A program made the position numbers and the translations under genes. The notes beneath the pieces were generated by a model, which worked only from the letters and a program-made list of their open reading frames with translations, was not told the DNA's origin and did not search any database. A stretch of 44,710 nt of DNA from Rhodobiaceae bacterium (GTDB lineage Bacteria; Pseudomonadota; Alphaproteobacteria; Rhizobiales; JANQQB01): NCBI GenBank assembly GCA_028285165.1, contig JANQQB010000431.1:1-44710 (forward strand). The letters run 5' to 3'. This document shows, piece by piece, positions 1-9,017 of the stretch; the first letter of the stretch is position 1; each line of letters starts with the position of its first letter.

Positions 1-147
1 ATGCAACACCGTTGCATCCTCAGGGTCCAGAACGCGAAGACGGGATTCCAGCTTGATCCGCGACAAGGGCGGTTTCTTCGCCAGGAACAATGCCTCCGAA
101 CTCGGCAGGCTGGCGATCAGCATCACATAGGTGTCCTGTCCGCTCAT
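1..147 (-). CDS. DUF2764 family V-type ATPase-associated protein (N-terminal part)
   Basis: Only the first 49 codons are present; the gene continues past the left edge. The visible start reads MSGQDTYVMLIASLPSS, then a PPLS segment, which resembles the opening of DUF2764 proteins (a tyrosine followed by LxASLP, then PPLS). In bacterial V-type ATPase operons such a protein normally sits between subunit E and subunit A and is thought to stand in for a stalk or C-like subunit. Here it follows subunit E after only 7 nt, so it is very probably cotranscribed. The start at 147 is the first ATG after the E stop. The family call rests on a short stretch plus strong context, so it is likely but not certain. 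Confidence 0.72.
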   Translation of the reverse strand, partial: MSGQDTYVMLIASLPSSEALFLAKKPPLSRIKLESRLRVLDPEDATVLH

Positions 148-154
148 GGCCGGC

Positions 155-850
155 CTATTTCACGATGCCCTCGAGGATGGCCCGGAAGCGCGGTTGCAGG
201 TGCCGCAACAACACGCCGGCCACTGCTTCGTCGCTCAGATCGAGGGTGATGTCCTTGTCGACGACCTTGACGCGGATGCCGGCCGACAGATCGTCGCCGG
301 TTTCGAAAGACACGCCGTCGCGCAGCATCTTGTCCGTCAGCTCGCGAACGAAACGGGTCAGCGCGCCCTCCTTCAGATCCTCCGGGTTCTGCCGCAATTC
401 TTCCAGGCCGACGACGGTTTCGGGCAGCACGACGGTGAGCGCGTCGTCGCCGGTGACGCCCGCTTCCTGTCCCGTACGCCCGGCGACTTCGAGGATCATG
501 CTTTTCAGCACTTCCGGATCGCCGGTCTGTTCCGACACAAGGCGTTCCACATCGGTGCTGAACTGCGCCATGAGCCGGGCCTTCATATCGAGGACCGCAT
601 CGCGCATGGCGGTCTTCAGCGCCTGCTCGCCGGCGGCGGTATAGGCGTCGGCGTCCTTGCGCGCCTCGTCGAGCCGGGTCCGGGCCTCGGTCCGGGCGTT
701 TTCGACGATCCGATGCGCTTCATTACGGGCCTGTTCCAGAAGGCGGTCGGCTTCCTCGCGCCCCGCCGTCACCCCTTCGTCCCGCAAGCGGGCAATGAGT
801 TCGTCGACGCCGCGCGCCATCGTCCTTTCGGCCGGAAGGTTGTCGCTCAT
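155..850 (-). CDS. atpE: V-type ATP synthase subunit E
   Basis: 231 aa. The N-terminal half (about residues 10-110) is a long charged amphipathic helix rich in Ala, Arg and Glu, as expected for the peripheral-stalk E subunit. The C-terminal half is a mixed globular domain ending in LQPRFRAILEGIVK. E forms the stator stalk that holds the catalytic A3B3 head against the membrane subunit I. The ATG at 850 overlaps the subunit K stop by 4 nt (ATGA), which supports this start over the longer open frame extending upstream through the K gene. It lies between K and a DUF2764 gene. The protein family is divergent in sequence, so the call relies on length, coiled coil and operon position. Confidence 0.83.
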   Translation of the reverse strand: MSDNLPAERTMARGVDELIARLRDEGVTAGREEADRLLEQARNEAHRIVENARTEARTRLDEARKDADAYTAAGEQALKTAMRDAVLDMKARLMAQFSTDVERLVSEQTGDPEVLKSMILEVAGRTGQEAGVTGDDALTVVLPETVVGLEELRQNPEDLKEGALTRFVRELTDKMLRDGVSFETGDDLSAGIRVKVVDKDITLDLSDEAVAGVLLRHLQPRFRAILEGIVK

Positions 851-1302
851 CCGCCACCTCCCGGCACGCCGGCGCTGATCACCAGGGCAAACACGAAGGC
901 AAAGACGCCGAAGCCTTCGATGATGGCGGCCGGCGCAAGCGACAGGCCGAAGATCTCCGGTTTTTCCTTGGACGCGTTGATCGCGGAGGCGCAGGCGCGG
1001 CCCTGCCAGATCCCGCAATACAGAAGCGCCAGTCCGGCAAACAGGCCGACCCCGAACAGGCCGCCTGCATTTTCCGGCGTGACCGTGCGGTTCAACGTGA
1101 ACATGACGACGATGCCGTAGATCACGAAGGTCGAGGGAAAGGCGGAAATGCCGATATACCGGCCGTAGCCGCCTTCGGTTTCCAGCATCGCGCCGATGCT
1201 GGCCTGTCCGGCGATGGCGCAGCCGATTGAACTGGCGATCGCGCCCAGCGCCATCGGCGAATAGATGCCGATCCAGCCGAGGGTCAGGACGAGTTCGTTC
1301 AC
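847..1302 (-). CDS. atpK: V-type ATP synthase subunit K (membrane ring proteolipid)
   Basis: 151 aa with four predicted membrane helices forming two hairpins, the double-hairpin form seen in V-type rings. The second hairpin carries the ion-carrying glutamate (Glu129 in PAAIIEGFGVF) and Gln100 in GIWQGRA. The first hairpin has P56-S-T58-F59, where sodium-binding rings such as Enterococcus NtpK have Thr-Gln. This missing glutamine argues against a full sodium site, so proton specificity is possible. The start is a GTG at 1302 preceded by a strong AGGAGGT ribosome-binding site, and it overlaps the stop of subunit I by 4 nt (GTGA). The ring rotates against subunit I to move ions across the cytoplasmic membrane. 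Confidence 0.92.
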   Translation of the reverse strand: MNELVLTLGWIGIYSPMALGAIASSIGCAIAGQASIGAMLETEGGYGRYIGISAFPSTFVIYGIVVMFTLNRTVTPENAGGLFGVGLFAGLALLYCGIWQGRACASAINASKEKPEIFGLSLAPAAIIEGFGVFAFVFALVISAGVPGGGG

Positions 1303-3095
1303 AGTTCCACCTCCTTTCGGGCAAAGGCGCGGAAGGCGGTTCCTTCCTCCGGCAAGCCCCATTTGTAGAATTCGATGAAGTTCAAACGCAGGCCGTGCAC
1401 GACGCCGCTCATGAGCGACAGACCGAGATTGAGCGCGTGCCCGATCAGGAGGATCAGGCCGCCGGCCAAAAGACCGAGGCCGGGCAGGGCGGCGACCGCG
1501 TCCCGCGCCAGATCGTTGAAGGTGATGGCAAGCGATGCGCTGGCGAGCCCGAGCGCGAAAAGCCGCATATAGCTCAAGACGTCGCCGAACGCGCCCATCA
1601 TGCCGGCCAGGCTCTGAAGTCCGTCGAGCAGCCGCCAGGCATGATCGGACGGTTTTGTGATCGGGCGATCGCTGGAAAAACCCGCAATCAGGATGACGGC
1701 GAGGGCAAGCAGTGCAGATCCCGGCGCCGTCGGCAGGCCGTTCTCCGGAGCGAGCCACAGCCACAGACCGCCGGCCAGCCCGGCAATCCAGCCCAGATTC
1801 GACAGGGCGCTGCGTCGATGACGTTTGGCATAGGCCGCCATGGCGTTGGCGAAGCCGATATGCAGGACACCGATCACGATGGAAAGGCGCATCATCGTGT
1901 CGAAATCGTCGACACTGAACAGGTGCAGGCGTGCAAGAAATCCGTCCGGCGGCGGCGAGAATCCGAAATAGGATCCCACCATCACGCCATAGGCGATGGT
2001 CGTGCCGAACAGCGCAAGGCCGAGCAGCCGATAGCCCTTGGCGCGCGGCGTCGTGCCAAGCCGACGCCAGAACAGCATAAGGCCGACGAGCAGCACCAGG
2101 CCGTAGCCGGCATCGGCCAGGATCATGGCAAAGAACACGGCAAACGACGCGCTCAGGATCCATGTCGGATCCCAGGCCCGGTAGTTCGGAACCTGGTAGA
2201 ACATGGTCAGGTCGGTGCCGGCCTCCATGCCTTGCGGCTGGTCGACCAGGGTCGGCGGGGTTTCATCCGGTTCGGGGTCTTCGACCAGGCAGGCCAGGCT
2301 GTTTTCCTCGGCATAGGCTTCGATCTGTGGGATAGTGTCGGCTGGCACCCAACCCTGGACGGCGATCAGGGCATCGTCGGCCAGAACCTGTTGTTCCGCA
2401 TGGGCGAGTGCGGCGCGGTTCTCCGCTTCCGCTAGATTGCGGCTGAGCAGATAGATGTAGCGGGTGAGCGCCTGGCGCTGGCCGAGCAGATCCTCGATTT
2501 CGATCTCGGTTTCTTCGAGCCGGGCCCGCAATTCCCGCAAGGGCAGTGCGCCGGTATGGGTCCGGCGCACCGGCAGCAGCGTGTCGGCCGGTTCGTGCTT
2601 GCTGATCAGGATCGCATAGGCGACCCGGTGATCGCGGCGGACAATCTGCCAGGGGATATCCAGGGCTTGCAGGCTGTCGAGGTGTTTGACCGGCACTTCG
2701 TAGAACCACAGCCGATAACCGGCGAGCGAGGCATGCGGCGGAAAATCGATATCGCCCCAGGGCTCGACGCCGGCGATGCGGTTTTGAAGAAAGTCCCGCC
2801 GGTCGCGCGCGTCGCGCAAGGAGTCGCGCAGGGCCGTGACGTTCTCCACGAAATCCGCGACATCGAAATCCGGATCCCGCCGCACCTGTTTGCGGCGCGG
2901 CGGCACGGCGGTCAGGAATTGCAGCGCTTTGGTGGCGTCGGCGGCATGGGGCGAGGCCACCTTTTCGATTTCGGCAGGCGCGGCCTTGAGTGGCAGGAGG
3001 TGCATGCAGCCGAGTGCCTGCAAGTGCTCGAGCACCACGCCCTTTTCCCGGGCGAGGCCGCAAATCGTGACCTTTTTCAGGGGAACGATGCTCAT
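1299..3095 (-). CDS. atpI: V-type ATP synthase subunit I (a-subunit homologue)
   Basis: 598 aa, near the usual length for bacterial subunit I. The N-terminal half (about 1-300) is soluble and helical, starting MSIVPLKKVTICGLAREK, and links to the peripheral stalks. The C-terminal half has about seven or eight membrane helices, beginning near the segment WILSASFAVFFAMILADAGY, a hallmark of the family. Later helices include SYMRLFALGLASASLA, which carries the conserved arginine that faces the K ring and the ring glutamate. The gene overlaps subunit D upstream and subunit K downstream by 4 nt each, so translation of the membrane sector is tightly coupled. The family call is secure. Confidence 0.95.
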   Translation of the reverse strand: MSIVPLKKVTICGLAREKGVVLEHLQALGCMHLLPLKAAPAEIEKVASPHAADATKALQFLTAVPPRRKQVRRDPDFDVADFVENVTALRDSLRDARDRRDFLQNRIAGVEPWGDIDFPPHASLAGYRLWFYEVPVKHLDSLQALDIPWQIVRRDHRVAYAILISKHEPADTLLPVRRTHTGALPLRELRARLEETEIEIEDLLGQRQALTRYIYLLSRNLAEAENRAALAHAEQQVLADDALIAVQGWVPADTIPQIEAYAEENSLACLVEDPEPDETPPTLVDQPQGMEAGTDLTMFYQVPNYRAWDPTWILSASFAVFFAMILADAGYGLVLLVGLMLFWRRLGTTPRAKGYRLLGLALFGTTIAYGVMVGSYFGFSPPPDGFLARLHLFSVDDFDTMMRLSIVIGVLHIGFANAMAAYAKRHRRSALSNLGWIAGLAGGLWLWLAPENGLPTAPGSALLALAVILIAGFSSDRPITKPSDHAWRLLDGLQSLAGMMGAFGDVLSYMRLFALGLASASLAITFNDLARDAVAALPGLGLLAGGLILLIGHALNLGLSLMSGVVHGLRLNFIEFYKWGLPEEGTAFRAFARKEVEL

Positions 3096-3697
3096 GCCGG
3101 CTCCATTTCTGCGCGTTTTCGCTTGGCGATCTTGGAGCGCACGACGGCCGCCATTTCCTCATCGGAAAGATAGATCCGGATTTTCTTGATGTTGGCGGCC
3201 GTTCGCGGGATCAGCACTTTGTCGAACAGGTTGACGCGCTGTGTGATGACGTCCACGGCACGATCCAGCAGCGACAGGCGCCGGCGGGCGATCTGTGCGC
3301 GCACCTGCAGGTCCAGCATGTCCTTCAATCGATTGACCAGCCGGTCGACCCAATGCGGCTTGGCCAGAAATGAATAGGGACGCACCGCGATGTCGATTTG
3401 CTTGAGCGTCGGTAATGTCGTGCCGACGATGTTTTCCTCGCCGAGTTCGACCTCGGTCACCCGCACAAGATCGGCAAGGTCAATCTCCAGATTGGCCAGC
3501 ATCGGCAGTTCCTTGCCGATCGTGTCGTGAAACGCGGCAATATCGGCGTCGACGCGTTTCACAGCCGCCGCCGCCTTGGCGCGTTCGGCCATCAATTGCT
3601 GCCGCTTCAGGTCGAGCGACGGCAGGAAGCGCTTGTAGGTCTGAAGGTTGGCCGTCTCCCGGGCGAGCGACGACTTGTTAAGCTGCAGCCTCGCCAT
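3092..3697 (-). CDS. atpD: V-type ATP synthase subunit D (central rotor shaft)
   Basis: 201 aa. The opening MARLQLNKSSLARETANLQ is the standard D-subunit N-terminus (lysine/serine then a long helix). The protein is almost entirely two long helices separated by a short central region, ending in a basic tail. D forms the rotor shaft that turns inside the A3B3 head and is the functional counterpart of F-type gamma. It overlaps the end of subunit B by 20 nt and the start of subunit I by 4 nt. The length matches the family. Neither a subunit F nor a subunit C gene follows, as is usual in the reduced bacterial operon type. Confidence 0.95.
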   Translation of the reverse strand: MARLQLNKSSLARETANLQTYKRFLPSLDLKRQQLMAERAKAAAAVKRVDADIAAFHDTIGKELPMLANLEIDLADLVRVTEVELGEENIVGTTLPTLKQIDIAVRPYSFLAKPHWVDRLVNRLKDMLDLQVRAQIARRRLSLLDRAVDVITQRVNLFDKVLIPRTAANIKKIRIYLSDEEMAAVVRSKIAKRKRAEMEPA

Positions 3698-5093
3698 CGG
3701 CCTTGTCCTCGTCGACGACCATGTCCGATGCGGCTCCGTCTTCCGCCGGAACCGTGTCGTGCGGGAAATATTTGTCGATCAATGCCTGTTTCATCAAAAG
3801 CTGTTCGGGCCGGAAGCACTCCGCCAGGGTTTTCCAGCACAGGTCGAGCGCGTCCTCGAGCGGCATCGACACATTGATGTCCATGAACCGCTCGCGGAAC
3901 AGGTCGCCGAATTGCAGCAATTGACGATCGAAATCGGACAGGTCGAAGGCCATGGCCTGTTTCTGCTGGGCGTCGCGTGCGCCGGAATAGAAGCGGATCA
4001 TGGTGTTCATGATCTGGCCGTGATCCTCGCGGGTGACCTTGCCGATGACGTTCTGCTTCAGGCGCGACAACGAGCCGAACGGGTCGATGACGCCGTTATG
4101 CAGGTAGAACTGGCCCTCGGTGATGTAGCCGGTGTTGTCCGGAACGGGGTGGGTGACGTCGTCACCCGGCATGGTTGTGACCGTCAGGATCGTCACCGAC
4201 CCGCCCTTGGCAAAATCGCAGGCCTTTTCGTAGCGGCGGGCCAGTTGCGAATAGAGGTCCCCCATGTAACCGCGGTTGGACGGCACGCGTTCCATGGAGA
4301 TGCCGACTTCCTTCATGGCGTCGGCGTAGGCCGTCATGTCGGTCAACAGGACAAGAACGCGTTTTCCTTCCTCGACCGCAAACCGCTCGGCGACGGCGAG
4401 CGCCATGTCCGGGACCAGCAGGCGTTCCACGATCGGATCGGAGGCCTGGTTGACGATCATCACCGTGCGGGCCAACACGCCGGCATCCTCGAAGGTCTTT
4501 CGGAACGCAAAATAGTCGTCGAAGATCAGCCCGAGACCGCCGAAGACCACGATGTCGGCGTCGGCCTGGATGCCGATGCGGGCCAGAAACGTGTTGAACG
4601 GCTCGCCGGAGACCGAAAAGATCGGGATTTTCTGGCTTTCCACCAGACAGTTGAAGATGTCGATCATCGGCACGTCGGTGCGGATCATGCGTTTCGGCAC
4701 GATGCGCTCGCACGGATTGACCGATGGCCCGCCGATCGTGACCTTCGGGTCCATCGACAAGTCCGGACCGCCGTCGATCGGATCGCCGGTCCCGCCGAAG
4801 ACCCGGCCGAGAATGTTGGGCGAATGCACCATCTGCATCGGGTGGCCGAGAAAGGTCACGGTCGATCCGGTGGACACGCCCTTGGTGCCGGAAAAGATCT
4901 GCAGCGAGACCTCGTCCCGGTTGATGTTGATGACCTGGGCAAGCGATTGCCGTCCTTCGGCGCCCTCCAGTACGGCAAGATCGTTGAAGCGGACGACGGG
5001 ACCGTTTTCGGCAGCGGTTTCGGGAACCTGCACCTTCAGAATGTCGCCGACAATTTCAAGAACGCGCGAATATCGGACCAGGTCGTGAGCCAT
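3678..5093 (-). CDS. atpB: V-type ATP synthase subunit B
   Basis: 471 aa from the chosen start. It is the non-catalytic nucleotide-binding subunit of the A3B3 head. Visible landmarks are FSVSGEPFN, the degenerate P-loop position in B subunits, the segment VLVLLTDMTAYADAMKEV, and VPSNRGYMGDLYSQLA, which matches the family (V/I)PSRRGYPGxLYxxLA. The ATG at 5093 is preferred over one at 5105 because GAGGA lies 5 nt upstream of it and it begins with the family-typical MAHDLVRYS. It starts just before the stop of the YqhA-type gene is passed (1 nt between them). It is the first V-ATPase gene of this cluster; the catalytic A gene is not upstream of it, which is unusual. Confidence 0.95.
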   Translation of the reverse strand: MAHDLVRYSRVLEIVGDILKVQVPETAAENGPVVRFNDLAVLEGAEGRQSLAQVININRDEVSLQIFSGTKGVSTGSTVTFLGHPMQMVHSPNILGRVFGGTGDPIDGGPDLSMDPKVTIGGPSVNPCERIVPKRMIRTDVPMIDIFNCLVESQKIPIFSVSGEPFNTFLARIGIQADADIVVFGGLGLIFDDYFAFRKTFEDAGVLARTVMIVNQASDPIVERLLVPDMALAVAERFAVEEGKRVLVLLTDMTAYADAMKEVGISMERVPSNRGYMGDLYSQLARRYEKACDFAKGGSVTILTVTTMPGDDVTHPVPDNTGYITEGQFYLHNGVIDPFGSLSRLKQNVIGKVTREDHGQIMNTMIRFYSGARDAQQKQAMAFDLSDFDRQLLQFGDLFRERFMDINVSMPLEDALDLCWKTLAECFRPEQLLMKQALIDKYFPHDTVPAEDGAASDMVVDEDKADGEAAA

Positions 5094-5094
5094 G

Positions 5095-5703
5095 TCAGTC
5101 CTCATTGTCCCGTTGGGGTGGGTAATCGCCGGTTTCGTTCGGCGGGCCGGCGCGCCGGTCGATCCAACTGAAGATCACGAAGGCGGTCGCCGTCAGCAAA
5201 AAGACCATCTGGGCGAGCAGCATGAATTGCGCCTTGCCTTCGTCGACCCGCTGCGGATCGAGGTAGATGTGCAGAAGGTGGATCGTGGAGATCAGAAGGA
5301 TGGTGGTGGCGATGCGCTGTTTGAGCTGGCTGGCGGATGACCGGCGCAGCCAGGCCGGCACGCTCGGTTCGTCGGTCAGATGCAGACGGGAAATGAAGGT
5401 CTCGTAGCCGCTGATCACCACCATGATCACCAGATTGGCGATCAGCACCATGTCGATCAGGTCGAGCGTGACCAGGAGCATTTGCTCGCGGGTGATCGTC
5501 GGAAACGCCAGGAGGGTGCGAAAAAGATGTTCGGCGAATTTCGCCGCGAAAACGATCAAGGCGATCAGAAGGCCGACCAGCAGCGGCAATTGCAGCCAAC
5601 GGCTGAACAGCAACAGACCTTCGAACGCGGCCAGACCGGCATAGCCACGGGTTTTCCTGGGTTCTTCTTGTGTTGGGTCGGGAGCCGCCACGTGCATCCT
5701 CAT
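5095..5703 (-). CDS. YqhA/UPF0114 family inner-membrane protein
   Basis: 202 aa. After a polar N-terminus of about 28 residues come FEGLLLFSRWLQLPLLVG and later LIDMVLIANLVIMVVISGYE, which match the conserved SRW...P and DM...GGYE-like pattern of the UPF0114 (YqhA) family. Four membrane helices are apparent, and the protein ends in a short hydrophilic tail. The function of this family is not established. Here it sits between arcC (116 nt downstream of it) and V-ATPase subunit B (start adjacent to its stop), so it is translated together with the ATPase. This position invites the idea of a link to ion flux, but nothing in the sequence proves it. Starts at 5703 and 5697 are both possible. Confidence 0.85.
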   Translation of the reverse strand: MRMHVAAPDPTQEEPRKTRGYAGLAAFEGLLLFSRWLQLPLLVGLLIALIVFAAKFAEHLFRTLLAFPTITREQMLLVTLDLIDMVLIANLVIMVVISGYETFISRLHLTDEPSVPAWLRRSSASQLKQRIATTILLISTIHLLHIYLDPQRVDEGKAQFMLLAQMVFLLTATAFVIFSWIDRRAGPPNETGDYPPQRDNED

Positions 5704-5819
5704 TCATCTGCTTTGTCACAATGCGCTCCCGGGTCGTACTTCAAGTCCGGACAGAGACAAGACTATTCGGCACGGCACGGCGGTATCCGAGACACCGTGT
5801 CGCTGCGACGGCATTGGGT

Positions 5820-6749
5820 TCACTCCCAATCGAGGCCGATGGTCCGGCCGGTTATTGTTGTGCCCGCGCGCCCTTCGACGATGGCGGGAAGATCGGCCAG
5901 TGCACCGATTGCTGCGGCTTTGCCGGTGCGTTCGGCGAACTGGCAGGCGGCGTCCACTTTAGGGCCCATGGAGCCGGCGGGAAAATCGAAATCGCGCATC
6001 GCTTCGGGTGCCGCAGACCGGATTGCGCGTTGTTCCGGCGTTCCCCAGTCAGAATAGACCGCATCCGCGTCCGTCGCCATTATGAAAAGGTCTGCCCCGA
6101 GGTCGCGCGCCAGCAATTCGCTGGCAAAGTCCTTGTCGATCACCGCTTCGATGCCGTGCAGATTGCGATCCGCGTCGTAGACGGTCGGAATGCCGCCGCC
6201 GCCGGCACAGATCACGATCGTCTTCTTTTCAAGAAGCCATTGTATCGGTCGGATCTCGAAAATGCGCCGGGGCTGCGGCGAAGCGACCACCCGGCGCCAT
6301 TTGTCGCCGTCCTGGCGGATCGCCCAGCCCTTTTCGTCAGCAAACTTTCTGGCCGTCGCCTCATCGTAGACCGGCCCGATGAATTTGGTCGGGTCCTTGA
6401 AGGCCGGATCGGCGGCATCGACCTCGATCATCGTCAGGATCGTGGCAAACGGCACCTCGAAAGGCAGCAGATTGCCGAGTTCCTGTTCGATCATGTAACC
6501 GATCATGCCCTCGGTCTGCGCGCCCAGCACATCCAGAGGATAGGCTTCGTCGGGTTTGTAGGCCGCGCCCTGCAGGGCAAGGAGGCCGACCTGCGGGCCG
6601 TTGCCGTGGGAAATCACGAGTTCATGTTCGGCCGCGATCGGAGCCATGGCCTTGGCCGCGATCTGCACGTTTTCCCTCTGGTTTTCCGCGGTCAGGGCCT
6701 GGCCGCGGCGCAGAAGGGCGTTGCCCCCGAGGGCGATGACCACACGCAT
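5820..6749 (-). CDS. arcC: Carbamate kinase
   Basis: 309 aa, the normal length. It catalyses the last step of the arginine deiminase pathway: carbamoyl phosphate plus ADP gives ATP, carbon dioxide and ammonia. The signatures [12 protein letters not shown] at the N-terminus, [14 protein letters not shown] near residue 50, [10 protein letters not shown] near 190 and [16 protein letters not shown] near 210 are those of the amino-acid-kinase fold carbamate kinases. It lies 3 nt after arcB, so the two are translated from one message. It is the only substrate-level phosphorylation step in the cluster and provides the ATP on which the neighbouring ATPase could draw. Confidence 0.97.
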   Translation of the reverse strand: MRVVIALGGNALLRRGQALTAENQRENVQIAAKAMAPIAAEHELVISHGNGPQVGLLALQGAAYKPDEAYPLDVLGAQTEGMIGYMIEQELGNLLPFEVPFATILTMIEVDAADPAFKDPTKFIGPVYDEATARKFADEKGWAIRQDGDKWRRVVASPQPRRIFEIRPIQWLLEKKTIVICAGGGGIPTVYDADRNLHGIEAVIDKDFASELLARDLGADLFIMATDADAVYSDWGTPEQRAIRSAAPEAMRDFDFPAGSMGPKVDAACQFAERTGKAAAIGALADLPAIVEGRAGTTITGRTIGLDWE

Positions 6750-6752
6750 GGC

Positions 6753-7754
6753 TCAGACCCCGATCGTCGCCAGAAGGATGGCCTTGATGGTGTGCATGCG
6801 GTTTTCCGCCTGTTCGAACTGGATGCCGGCAGGCGATTCAAACACCTCGTCGGTCACTTCCATTTCGGCGACGCCGAACTTCTCGAACATTTCCTGCCCG
6901 ACTTTTGTCTCGCGATTGTGAAAGGCCGGCAGGCAATGCATGAAGCGAGTCGAGGCCTTGCCGGTCGCCGCCATCAATTCCCGGTTCACCTGGTAGGGTT
7001 TCAGGAGACGGATGCGTTCTTCCCAGACCTCTGCCGGCTCGCCCATCGACACCCAGACGTCGGTGTGGATGAAATCGCAATCCTTGACCGCCGCCGCCGG
7101 ATCCTCGGTGATGGTCAGTCTGGCGCCATAGGTTTCGGCCAGTTTGCGGGCCGGTGTCTCATATTCCTCACTCGGCCAATTGGCCTTCGGCGCCGCGATG
7201 CGCACGTCCATGCCCATCAGACAGCCGGCGATCATCAGCGAATGGCCCATATTGGAGCGGGCATCGCCGACAAAGGCATAAGACGTATCGTGCAGCGGCT
7301 TGTCGCTGTATTCCAGCATGGTCAGGAGGTCGGCCAGCATCTGGGTGGGGTGGAATTCGTCGGTCAGTCCGTTGAAGACCGGCACGCCGGCATATTCGGC
7401 CAACTCTTCCACGACGTCCTGGCCGAAGCCGCGATACTCGATGGCGTCGTACATGCGGCCGAGAACCCGCGCCGTGTCCTTCATGGATTCCTTGTGGCCG
7501 ATCTGTGAGCCCGACGGCCCGAGATAGGTGACGCCGGCACCCTGGTCCATGGCGGCCACCTCGAAGGCGCACATCGTGCGGGTCGAGGACTTTTCGAAGA
7601 TCAGACAGATGTTCTTGCCCTTCAGCCGCGGCTGTTCGGTGCCGGCATATTTCGCGCGTTTGAGATCGCGGGACAGGTCGAGCAGGAAACGCACGGTGCG
7701 CTGATCGAAATCGAGCAGTTTGAGGAAACTGCGTCCTTTGAGATTGAACGGCAC
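6753..7754 (-). CDS. arcB: Ornithine carbamoyltransferase, catabolic context
   Basis: 333 aa, matching the catabolic OTCase length. It converts citrulline plus phosphate to ornithine and carbamoyl phosphate. Visible motifs are the carbamoyl-phosphate loop [15 protein letters not shown], the HPTQ motif in [12 protein letters not shown], the ornithine-side DVWVSMGE, and the catalytic [11 protein letters not shown]. The gene lies between arcA (33 nt gap) and arcC (3 nt gap). The order arcA-arcB-arcC marks it as the degradative enzyme rather than biosynthetic ArgF, although sequence alone does not always separate the two. Confidence 0.96.
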   Translation of the reverse strand: MPFNLKGRSFLKLLDFDQRTVRFLLDLSRDLKRAKYAGTEQPRLKGKNICLIFEKSSTRTMCAFEVAAMDQGAGVTYLGPSGSQIGHKESMKDTARVLGRMYDAIEYRGFGQDVVEELAEYAGVPVFNGLTDEFHPTQMLADLLTMLEYSDKPLHDTSYAFVGDARSNMGHSLMIAGCLMGMDVRIAAPKANWPSEEYETPARKLAETYGARLTITEDPAAAVKDCDFIHTDVWVSMGEPAEVWEERIRLLKPYQVNRELMAATGKASTRFMHCLPAFHNRETKVGQEMFEKFGVAEMEVTDEVFESPAGIQFEQAENRMHTIKAILLATIGV

Positions 7755-7787
7755 AGGTCAGTCCTCCGTCTGTTCTTGATGGGGATC

Positions 7788-9017
7788 TCAATAGTCGACC
7801 GGGTCGCGCCAGATCGGGCAGGTCATGCAATGACCGCCGCCACGCCCGCGGCCGAGTTCGGCCCCGCGAATGGTGATCACCTCAACGCCGGCCTTGCGCA
7901 AAAGCGTGTTTGTGTAGGTGTTGCGGTCATAGGCGACGACGACGCCGGGCTCGATCGCGACGACGTTGTTGCCGTCGTCCCATTGCTCGCGCTCCTGCTG
8001 ATAGACGTCGCCGCCGGTCTGGACGACATTGAGCTTCTTGATGCCGAGGCATTCCGCGGCGACATCGAACAGGTGCTTGTCTTCTTTTCGAAAATCGATG
8101 CCGCCGGCCTTGTTGCCGGGACGCAGGCTGTAACAGGTGATCTGGTCGCAGACCTCGACGAAGGCGGTCGCGACCTCCCGATCGCAATGGCTGAAAACGG
8201 TGTCGAGATGCATGGCCGCACGGGAGCGCGGCATCTGGCAGGCGACCACACGTTCGGCCGCGCCCTGGGAGAACAGGGCCCGGGCGATCTGGCCGACGGC
8301 CTGGGGCGTCGTACGTTCCCCCATGCCGATCAGCACCGAACCCTTGCCCCATGGCATGACATCGCCGCCTTCGACGGTCGCCTGTCCGTAATCGGTGTCC
8401 GGATCGCCCCACCAGATCTTGAAATCGCCGCCGGCGAACGCTGGATGGAACCGGTAGATCGACGTGACAAGCAGGGTTTCGGGACGGCGTGCCGGCCAGA
8501 ACATCGGATTCACCGTGACGCCGTTATAGATCCAGCAGGAATTGTCACGCGTGAATTGCGTGTTCGGCAGCGGCGGAATGATGAAACCGTCCGGCCCGAG
8601 ATAGGGACCGAACATGCCGGCCGGTTTGAAGGGCAGATCCTGAACCGCGATGCCGCCGATCAGGTAGATCGCCAATTGCTTGGCCGGCATTTCCTCGAGC
8701 CAGGCGCGCAGGTCGACCAGCATGCCGACACCGACATCGTTTTCGGTGATGCGGCGATCGAGCACCCATTTTCGCGCGTCTTCGAGTTCCAGGGTTTCCG
8801 TCAGAAGCGTGTGGAATTCGAGCACTTCCACGCCGCGATGTTCCATCTTCAGTCGGAAGTCGTAATGGTCCGATCGGGCCTCCTGAACCCACATGACATC
8901 GTCATACAGCAGGGCGTCCGCGTTGGCCGGCGTCAGCCGCGAATGGGCAAGCCCCGGCTGGCAGACCATGACCTTGTGCAGTTTCCCGATTTCGGAATGC
9001 GCGCCAAATCCCGTCAT
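7788..9017 (-). CDS. arcA: Arginine deiminase
   Basis: 409 aa, the usual size. It hydrolyses arginine to citrulline and ammonia, the entry step of the ADI pathway. The guanidine-modifying fold is shown by [44 protein letters not shown] with the catalytic His/Asp region, and the C-terminal [12 protein letters not shown] with nucleophile Cys397. The ATG at 9017 overlaps the stop of the upstream antiporter gene by 4 nt, and GGAGA lies just upstream. All catalytic positions that can be read are intact, so the enzyme is expected to be active. Confidence 0.97.
   Translation of the reverse strand: MTGFGAHSEIGKLHKVMVCQPGLAHSRLTPANADALLYDDVMWVQEARSDHYDFRLKMEHRGVEVLEFHTLLTETLELEDARKWVLDRRITENDVGVGMLVDLRAWLEEMPAKQLAIYLIGGIAVQDLPFKPAGMFGPYLGPDGFIIPPLPNTQFTRDNSCWIYNGVTVNPMFWPARRPETLLVTSIYRFHPAFAGGDFKIWWGDPDTDYGQATVEGGDVMPWGKGSVLIGMGERTTPQAVGQIARALFSQGAAERVVACQMPRSRAAMHLDTVFSHCDREVATAFVEVCDQITCYSLRPGNKAGGIDFRKEDKHLFDVAAECLGIKKLNVVQTGGDVYQQEREQWDDGNNVVAIEPGVVVAYDRNTYTNTLLRKAGVEVITIRGAELGRGRGGGHCMTCPIWRDPVDY

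Noticed and set aside
131-1120. Long plus-strand open frame opposite subunits E and K
   Set aside because: It is antisense to genes with clear family matches, has no ribosome-binding site and its product is low-complexity and unlike known proteins; it reflects high GC content.
3648-5171. 507-codon plus-strand frame opposite V-ATPase subunit B
   Set aside because: Antisense to a strongly conserved gene; the product is rich in His, Asp and Arg in the way typical of complementary-strand reading.
5670-7508. 612-codon plus-strand frame opposite arcC and arcB
   Set aside because: Its length comes from the complementary codon pattern of two conserved enzymes; no start signal or domain was seen.
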